Positions 6,883-10,795 of a stretch of DNA of 10,795 nt are shown in pieces. A program made the position numbers and the translations under genes. The DNA is from an uncultured Bacteroidales bacterium (GTDB lineage Bacteria > Bacteroidota > Bacteroidia > Bacteroidales > UBA932): assembly GCA_905234775.1 (NCBI GenBank), contig CAJOJC010000039.1:1-10795 (forward strand), read 5' to 3'. The notes under the pieces were generated by a model. That model was not told the origin of the DNA. It saw only the letters and a list, made by a program, of their open reading frames with translations, and ran no database searches. Position 1 is the stretch's first letter. Each line of letters starts with the position of its first letter.

Positions 6883-7503
6883 CTATTTTTGCTGTTTGAG
6901 CTCCTTGCGGATAGTGTTGTTGATCACGTCGATGGCGACTTTGTTGTGTCCGCCCTGAGGGATGATGATATCGGCGTAGCGCTTGCTGGGCTCGATGAAC
7001 TGGAGGTACATCGGCTTTACAGTCTTAGAGTAGCGCTCGATTACCCAGCGAACGTCTTTTCCGCGCTCGACTATGTCGCGGGTCATGACGCGCATCAGGC
7101 GGTCGTCGTCGTCTGCGTCAACGAAAATCTTGATGTCCATCTGGTCGCGGAGTTCCGGGCAGGTGAACACGAGAATTCCCTCGATAATGATAACATCGGC
7201 CGGGTCTACATGGACCGTTTCGGTCTTCGAGCGGCTGCAGGAGATGTATGAGTAGATAGGCTGCTCGATACTCTTTCCGGACTTGAGCTCTGAGAGCTGC
7301 TGGCAGATGAGTTCCCAGTCTATTGCGTCCGGGTGATCGAAGTTGTGGTTGCGCTTCTCCTCGTCTGTAAGGTCGCTCGAGTCTTTGTAGTACGAATCCA
7401 GAGGGATAGTAACTACGCTCTCTCCCTTAAGGGTCTCAGTAATAGCTCTGACTACTGTTGTCTTTCCACTGCCGGATCCTCCGGCGATACCGATTACTAA
7501 CAT
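6883..7503 (-). CDS. udk: Uridine kinase
   Basis: This 206-residue P-loop kinase phosphorylates uridine or cytidine to UMP or CMP in pyrimidine salvage. Walker A is GGSGSGKTT (8-16). The nucleoside-site segment PLDSYYKD (34-41) has D36, followed by NFDHPDA (54-60), the IIIEGI strand (106-110), the lid region TRDIVERGKD (141-150), and the family signature VKPMYLQFIEPSKRYADIIIP (162-182) with GGHN (184-187). The length is normal for bacterial Udk. The ATG at 7503 fits the conserved N-terminus. It lies 83 nt downstream of the asnS stop, across a hairpin and a duplicated asnS tail, and 7 nt upstream of the TonB-like gene. No promoter of the TAnnTTTG type is visible just upstream, so it may rely on read-through from asnS. 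Confidence 0.98.
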   Translation of the reverse strand: MLVIGIAGGSGSGKTTVVRAITETLKGESVVTIPLDSYYKDSSDLTDEEKRNHNFDHPDAIDWELICQQLSELKSGKSIEQPIYSYISCSRSKTETVHVDPADVIIIEGILVFTCPELRDQMDIKIFVDADDDDRLMRVMTRDIVERGKDVRWVIERYSKTVKPMYLQFIEPSKRYADIIIPQGGHNKVAIDVINNTIRKELKQQK

Positions 7504-7506
7504 ATC

Positions 7507-7527
7507 TTAGAATTCTGCGTTTTTCAT
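7507..7527 (-). repeat. Second copy of the asnS 3' end / six-codon mini-ORF MKNAEF
   Basis: On the minus strand 7524-7507 reads AAA AAC GCA GAA TTC TAA (KNAEF stop). The true asnS end at 7604-7587 reads AAG AAC GCG GAG TTC TAA (KNAEF stop). Fifteen of 18 bases match, and all three differences are silent third-position G-to-A changes. An ATG at 7527-7525 makes it a six-codon frame ending 3 nt before the udk ATG. The match stops upstream of the Lys codon. Confidence 0.7.
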
Positions 7528-7534
7528 TATTTCT

Positions 7535-7558
7535 TCCTCCCCTACGGTCAGGGGAGGA
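7535..7558. other. Perfect 8-bp hairpin between asnS and udk
   Basis: TCCTCCCC (7535-7542) pairs with GGGGAGGA (7551-7558) across an 8-nt loop. Neither strand shows a U-tract after the stem, so it is not a canonical terminator. It may stabilise the asnS mRNA 3' end or belong to an inserted intergenic repeat lying between the two copies of the asnS tail. Confidence 0.6.
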
Positions 7559-7586
7559 TAAGAGGAGGGGTGATCGTAAAACTCCG

Positions 7587-8993
7587 TTAGAACTCCGCGT
7601 TCTTAGGAGTTCTAGGGAACGGAATGACGTCGCGGATGTTCTGCATTCCGGTGATGAAGAGGAGGAGACGCTCGAAGCCGAGGCCGAAGCCGGAGTGAGG
7701 GCAGCTGCCGAAGCGGCGGGTATCGAGATACCATTCGAGGTTGTCTCTCTTCATATGGAGTTCGTTGATGCGATTCTCCAGTTTCTGGAGATCTGCTTCG
7801 CGTTCGGAACCTCCGATGATTTCGCCGATCTTCGGGAAGAGGACGTCCATCGCGCGGACGGTCTTTCCGTCTTCGTTCTGCTTCATGTAGAAGGCCTTGA
7901 TATCCTTAGGATAGTCTGTAAGGATGACGGGGCGCTTGAAGTGTTCTTCAACCAGATATCTTTCGTGTTCGCTCTGGAGATCGGTTCCCCAGTCGACTGG
8001 ATATTCGAATTTATGACCGGCTGCGATAGCGGCTTTGAGGATTTCGATACCCTCGCCGTAGGGCAGGCGGACGAACTCGGTATCGATTACGCCTTCGAGG
8101 CGGGCGATAAGGGTATCGTCGTAGCGGTCGTTAAGGAACTGGATGTCGTCGCGGCAGTTGTCAAGAGCGTACTTGACGAGGCTCTTGATGAAATCCTCGG
8201 CGAGATCCATGTTGTCTTTGATGTCGTAGAAGGCCATCTCGGGCTCTATCATCCAGAACTCTGCGAGATGCCTAGGGGTGTTGGAATTCTCGGCGCGGAA
8301 GGTAGGACCGAAGGTGTAGATTTCGCCGACTGCGGTAGCGCCGAGCTCGCCTTCGAGCTGGCCGCTGACCGTAAGGCTGGTCATCTTGCCGAAGAAGTCC
8401 TGTTTGTAGTCCGGAAGATTCTTCTTGTTCTTCGGGACGTTGTTCAGATCCAGGGTAGTAACCTGGAACATCTGGCCGGCGCCTTCGGCGTCGGATTCGG
8501 TAATGAGGGGAGTGTTAAGATAAACAAAACCCCTGGAGTGGAAATATTCGTGGATAGCGAAGGCCATCTGGCTGCGCAGACGATAAACTGCTCCGAAGGT
8601 ATTGGTCCTGGGACGGAGATGGGCTACCGTTCTCAGATACTCGAAGGAAGTATCCTTTTTCTGGAGGGGATAGCGTACGGGATCGCACTCGCCGTAGACC
8701 TCGATATTGGAGGCCTTGATCTCAACGGTCTGACCGCTGCCGATAGACTCTACCAGGGTACCTGTTACGCCTATGCAGGCTCCGGTGCTGATCCTGGCAA
8801 GGACGGGCTCCGTCTCGGGAGTCTTGTCTACTACTATCTGGATATTCTTGATAGTACTGCCATCGTTCAGGGCGATGAACGCAATCTCTTTGTTTCCTCT
8901 TTTTGTCCTGACCCAGCCCTTGGCGAGAACTTCCTGCCCTGCAGGCATCGCCAGGAGGTCTTTAACTTTACTGCGAAGTATTTCCTTTCCCAT
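7587..8993 (-). CDS. asnS: Asparaginyl-tRNA synthetase
   Basis: This 468-residue class IIb aminoacyl-tRNA synthetase charges tRNA-Asn with asparagine. The N-terminal OB-fold anticodon-binding domain (about 20-100) includes [24 protein letters not shown]. The catalytic core starts near 135. Marks seen are the [10 protein letters not shown] segment (156-165), [11 protein letters not shown] (206-216), motif 2 [21 protein letters not shown] (232-252), and motif 3 [27 protein letters not shown] (437-463) with the class II arginine R442. It ends in the customary PRTPKNAEF. Length and motifs are normal and no frame break is seen. The start at 8993 lies 15-20 nt downstream of a terminator hairpin and follows an A-rich leader without a clear SD. 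Transcription therefore depends either on read-through from the ExbD operon or on a promoter I cannot recognise. Confidence 0.99.
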   Translation of the reverse strand: MGKEILRSKVKDLLAMPAGQEVLAKGWVRTKRGNKEIAFIALNDGSTIKNIQIVVDKTPETEPVLARISTGACIGVTGTLVESIGSGQTVEIKASNIEVYGECDPVRYPLQKKDTSFEYLRTVAHLRPRTNTFGAVYRLRSQMAFAIHEYFHSRGFVYLNTPLITESDAEGAGQMFQVTTLDLNNVPKNKKNLPDYKQDFFGKMTSLTVSGQLEGELGATAVGEIYTFGPTFRAENSNTPRHLAEFWMIEPEMAFYDIKDNMDLAEDFIKSLVKYALDNCRDDIQFLNDRYDDTLIARLEGVIDTEFVRLPYGEGIEILKAAIAAGHKFEYPVDWGTDLQSEHERYLVEEHFKRPVILTDYPKDIKAFYMKQNEDGKTVRAMDVLFPKIGEIIGGSEREADLQKLENRINELHMKRDNLEWYLDTRRFGSCPHSGFGLGFERLLLFITGMQNIRDVIPFPRTPKNAEF

Positions 8994-9008
8994 TTATTCT
9001 TTTTTTAT

Positions 9009-9038
9009 AAAAGAGCAGCCCCAATGGCGGGGCTGCTC
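9009..9038 (-). terminator. Rho-independent terminator between exbD and asnS
   Basis: GAGCAGCCCC (9013-9022) pairs perfectly with GGGGCTGCTC (9029-9038) across a 6-nt loop. On the minus strand TTTT (9012-9009) follows, then ATAAAAAAAG. It begins 18 nt past the stop of the second exbD gene and ends 15 nt before the asnS ATG. It suits the end of the Exb operon, but its closeness to asnS makes an attenuator role possible. Confidence 0.8.
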
Positions 9039-9056
9039 ATATGAGGTATGCTGAGC

Positions 9057-9524
9057 TTACTCAGCAGGTTTCCTTGCGGAATACATGATCTTAAGCGCGG
9101 AGCAGCGGCGCAGCTCCTGCTTAACGTCGGTAATGATACCCATTCGGACATCCTGGTCGGCCCTGATGCAGACGGTCATGAGGGGGCGGTCGCCCTCTTT
9201 CATGGCCTCACGCTCGGAAGCGACGAAGTCGCGGATGTCTTCCTTGGTCTTGAAGGAGTCGTTGAGCTGGATACGTGCGTCGGTACCGTACTGCGCCTGA
9301 AGGGAGCGGATAGGAGTTCCGATGTTGATGTAAGACGAAAGGTCTTTACGTTCCAGTTTTGTGACCTCCGAGGCCTCAGGAACCTTGACCTGAACTTTGT
9401 TCTCGGTTTCACGCATCTGCGTCGTAACCATGAAGAAGAACAGGAGCATGAACACGATATCGGAGAGAGAACCCGAAGCGATTCCGGGAACCTCTTTCTT
9501 GCTATTGCCACCAAACATTGACAT
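9057..9524 (-). CDS. exbD: ExbD/TolR family proton-channel subunit (second copy)
   Basis: This 155-residue ExbD/TolR-type protein has a short cytoplasmic N-terminus and one membrane helix (about 20-37, SLSDIVFMLLFFFMVTT). The helix carries the conserved proton-pathway aspartate D22. A periplasmic domain follows. It should pair with an ExbB/TolQ pentamer to couple proton flow to a TonB-type transducer. The ATG at 9524 is supported by a strong SD, AGGAGG, at 9538-9533, notable because Bacteroidota genes often lack one; the SD begins just after the stop of the preceding exbD. The sequence differs clearly from that neighbour, so the two are paralogues rather than a recent duplication. A terminator follows 18 nt after the stop. 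Confidence 0.95.
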   Translation of the reverse strand: MSMFGGNSKKEVPGIASGSLSDIVFMLLFFFMVTTQMRETENKVQVKVPEASEVTKLERKDLSSYINIGTPIRSLQAQYGTDARIQLNDSFKTKEDIRDFVASEREAMKEGDRPLMTVCIRADQDVRMGIITDVKQELRRCSALKIMYSARKPAE

Positions 9525-9539
9525 AACTTAGTCCTCCTA

Positions 9540-10124
9540 TTATCTTGTTGATGCGTTTACGTCCTTAGGCTCGGCTTCGGAAATGTTCTGGGGAACGGCC
9601 TTCTTGACCCATCCCTGCTCCTCCTCTGAGAGGCGGGCATATTTCTTTCCGAAGTTGGCCATCGAGAATTCATCACGAAGTTCGTTGACTGCCTTGACAA
9701 GTTCGTTCTGTACGGCGATGTACTTCGAGTAACTTGTACCACGGTCGTTCTGGAGGGAGATAACACCCTTCGATACGGGGACAGCCTTGAAACCCTCGAT
9801 CTCCTTGATCTCCTTTTCGGGGAGGTTGGGATCATTATTGGGGTTGTCGAGGAACTCCTTGATTTTGTCCTTCAGGAAAGCGAGCTCGATTCCTTCACTA
9901 CCGGCAAGTACCTTGTCCGCTGAGTTGATACGCACCACGATGATGTTTCGGCGGTTGACCTTCTGATCCTCGACCTTCTGATTGGGGTCGGGCATAGGAG
10001 GAAGACGGCGCGAAAGACCTGTCTGGCTACCCATGGTTGTAGTCATGAGGAAGTAGCAGAGCAGAAGGAATGCGATATCCGCGGTTGAACTGGTATTTAA
10101 ACCCGGAGTTTTTTTCTTGGACAT
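9540..10124 (-). CDS. exbD: ExbD/TolR family proton-channel subunit (first copy)
   Basis: This 194-residue ExbD-type protein has a basic N-terminus (MSKKKTPGLNTSS) and one membrane helix (about 14-31, TADIAFLLLCYFLMTTTM). D16 is the conserved aspartate. The periplasmic part is longer than in the second copy; an inserted charged stretch with NPNNDPNLPEKEIKEIEGF lies near 93-111, and a charged tail ends the protein. It lies 7 nt downstream of the four-TM gene and 15 nt upstream of the second exbD, clearly in one operon. Two unequal ExbD proteins per ExbB are common in Bacteroidota. They may form a heterodimer in the pore; that is inference. Confidence 0.95.
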   Translation of the reverse strand: MSKKKTPGLNTSSTADIAFLLLCYFLMTTTMGSQTGLSRRLPPMPDPNQKVEDQKVNRRNIIVVRINSADKVLAGSEGIELAFLKDKIKEFLDNPNNDPNLPEKEIKEIEGFKAVPVSKGVISLQNDRGTSYSKYIAVQNELVKAVNELRDEFSMANFGKKYARLSEEEQGWVKKAVPQNISEAEPKDVNASTR

Positions 10125-10131
10125 GGTGTTA

Positions 10132-10578
10132 TTACTTTGCCTGTTGCTTGTTGCGGATGCCGGCTACGATCTCTCCGACGATGATCGAAAGGATAGTGAG
10201 GCCACCCACAAGGTAAGTCAGATTAAGAATAGTGTCTGTCAGCTTAAGGGTTGCCTTAGAGGGCTGCTCGAGCATTCCGAGAGCCTCCGAACCCGGAGAA
10301 AGCAGGTAGACTGCCAGGACCACGACAGCGGCGCCACCGATAACGAGAAGAATCTTCCAGAGGAATTTCTTATCGTTCTTCACCCCGATCCATCCGCCGA
10401 TGCAGATGATGCTGAGGAGGGCGAGGCCGACCATCGCATAAGTCCAGTAGAAGAGCACGTCGACGGCGACGGCGTCGTTCTTCTCAAAGCCATAGATCCA
10501 GGCTCCGACGAAGATCACGACGCTGAGCACGAGGAGTGCCAGCAGGACCCACTTGATGATTTTACTGTATTTGTTCAT
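10132..10578 (-). CDS. Four-TM membrane protein of the Exb operon, function unknown
   Basis: This 148-residue protein consists mostly of four hydrophobic helices, about 8-28, 42-65, 72-93 and 114-137. Between helices 3 and 4 is a loop, SPGSEALGMLEQPSKATLKLTD. No known domain or catalytic motif is recognised. It lies 9 nt after the ExbB stop and 7 nt before the first exbD. That position between exbB and exbD recurs in Bacteroidales from general knowledge, and suggests an accessory or assembly subunit of the proton channel. The ATG at 10578 has no clear SD. Confidence 0.9.
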   Translation of the reverse strand: MNKYSKIIKWVLLALLVLSVVIFVGAWIYGFEKNDAVAVDVLFYWTYAMVGLALLSIICIGGWIGVKNDKKFLWKILLVIGGAAVVVLAVYLLSPGSEALGMLEQPSKATLKLTDTILNLTYLVGGLTILSIIVGEIVAGIRNKQQAK

Positions 10579-10587
10579 GATCCGAAA

Positions 10588-10795
10588 TTATTTTGCCTTG
10601 TATGCAGTAAGAACGTCCACGAGGTCGATGGAGGCCTCTTCCATATCGATGGTGATGCTGTCGATCTTAGCGAGGATGTAGTTGTAGAACACCTGGAGGA
10701 TCATAGCGACGATAAGACCCGCAACCGTAGTAATAAGAGCGACCTTCATACCGCCAGCAACAACGTTAGGGGAGATATCACCTGCAGCCTGGATA
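10588..10795 (-). CDS. exbB: MotA/TolQ/ExbB proton-channel protein, C-terminal part only
   Basis: The gene runs off the right edge; the last 68 residues are present. They read from IQAAGDISPNVVAGG through MKVALITTVAGLIVAMILQVFYNYI to a short amphipathic tail ending VLTAYKAK. The G-(I/M)-x-x-AL-x-TT-x-x-GL-x-VA pattern followed by YN is the hallmark last membrane helix of ExbB/TolQ/MotA proteins, with the paired threonines lining the proton path. The stop is TAA at 10588-10590, and the four-TM gene follows after 9 nt. The promoter of the operon is outside the window. Confidence 0.9.
   Translation of the reverse strand, partial: IQAAGDISPNVVAGGMKVALITTVAGLIVAMILQVFYNYILAKIDSITIDMEEASIDLVDVLTAYKAK

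Noticed and set aside
7535..7558. Terminator after asnS
   Set aside because: The stem is perfect but no U-tract follows on either strand, so it is listed only as a hairpin.
7458..9044. Long plus-strand open frame (528 codons) opposite asnS
   Set aside because: It is the antisense shadow of a well-supported asparaginyl-tRNA synthetase; its translation is acidic and low-complexity with no domain.

Overview
The window looks like chromosomal DNA of a member of the Bacteroidota, most likely an uncultured gut-type Bacteroidales. Pointers are the TAnnTTTG-type promoter elements, the mostly SD-poor and A-rich starts, a lipoprotein with an LLSC lipobox, a four-TM LytTR regulator, and the gene order ExbB / small four-TM protein / ExbD / ExbD. 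Nothing in the core genes suggests a phage, plasmid, CRISPR array or defence island; this is mainly a housekeeping region. The lineage guess below order level is weak.

Layout. (1) Positions 1-392 hold no convincing gene. They contain a cluster of dyads, including a 148-bp segment with imperfect inverted ends, two terminator-like hairpins sharing a direct repeat, and the terminator of the next gene. (2) A membrane-bound LytTR regulator (minus) and a lipoprotein (plus) diverge from a 41-bp gap made almost entirely of a near-perfect 28-bp palindrome. The palindrome carries a promoter element facing each way, each exactly 6 nt from an ATG, so both mRNAs are predicted to be nearly leaderless. (3) The plus arm, 1256-6187, is a compact operon: lipoprotein, acyl-CoA ligase, dCMP deaminase and CtpA/S41 protease, with gaps or overlaps of 1, 8 and 11 nt. 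(4) The minus arm, from the right edge to 6174, reads ExbB (partial), four-TM protein, ExbD, ExbD, terminator, asnS, udk, TonB-like protein. (5) The two arms collide tail to tail: ctpA and the tonB-like gene overlap by 14 bp, and the best terminator for the plus operon lies inside the tonB-like coding sequence.

How the genes fit together. ExbB, two ExbD paralogues and the TonB-like protein look like parts of one proton-motive-force-driven envelope complex, with asnS and udk (translation and pyrimidine salvage) sitting between them. The plus operon mixes fatty-acid activation, dCMP deamination and periplasmic proteolysis with an exported lipoprotein of unknown role.

I found no clear new system. 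The observations most worth checking are small: a second copy of the last five asnS codons plus stop just before udk, separated by a hairpin; the symmetric leaderless divergent promoter; the terminator buried in an opposing gene; the terminator just ahead of asnS; and the dyad-rich element at the left edge.
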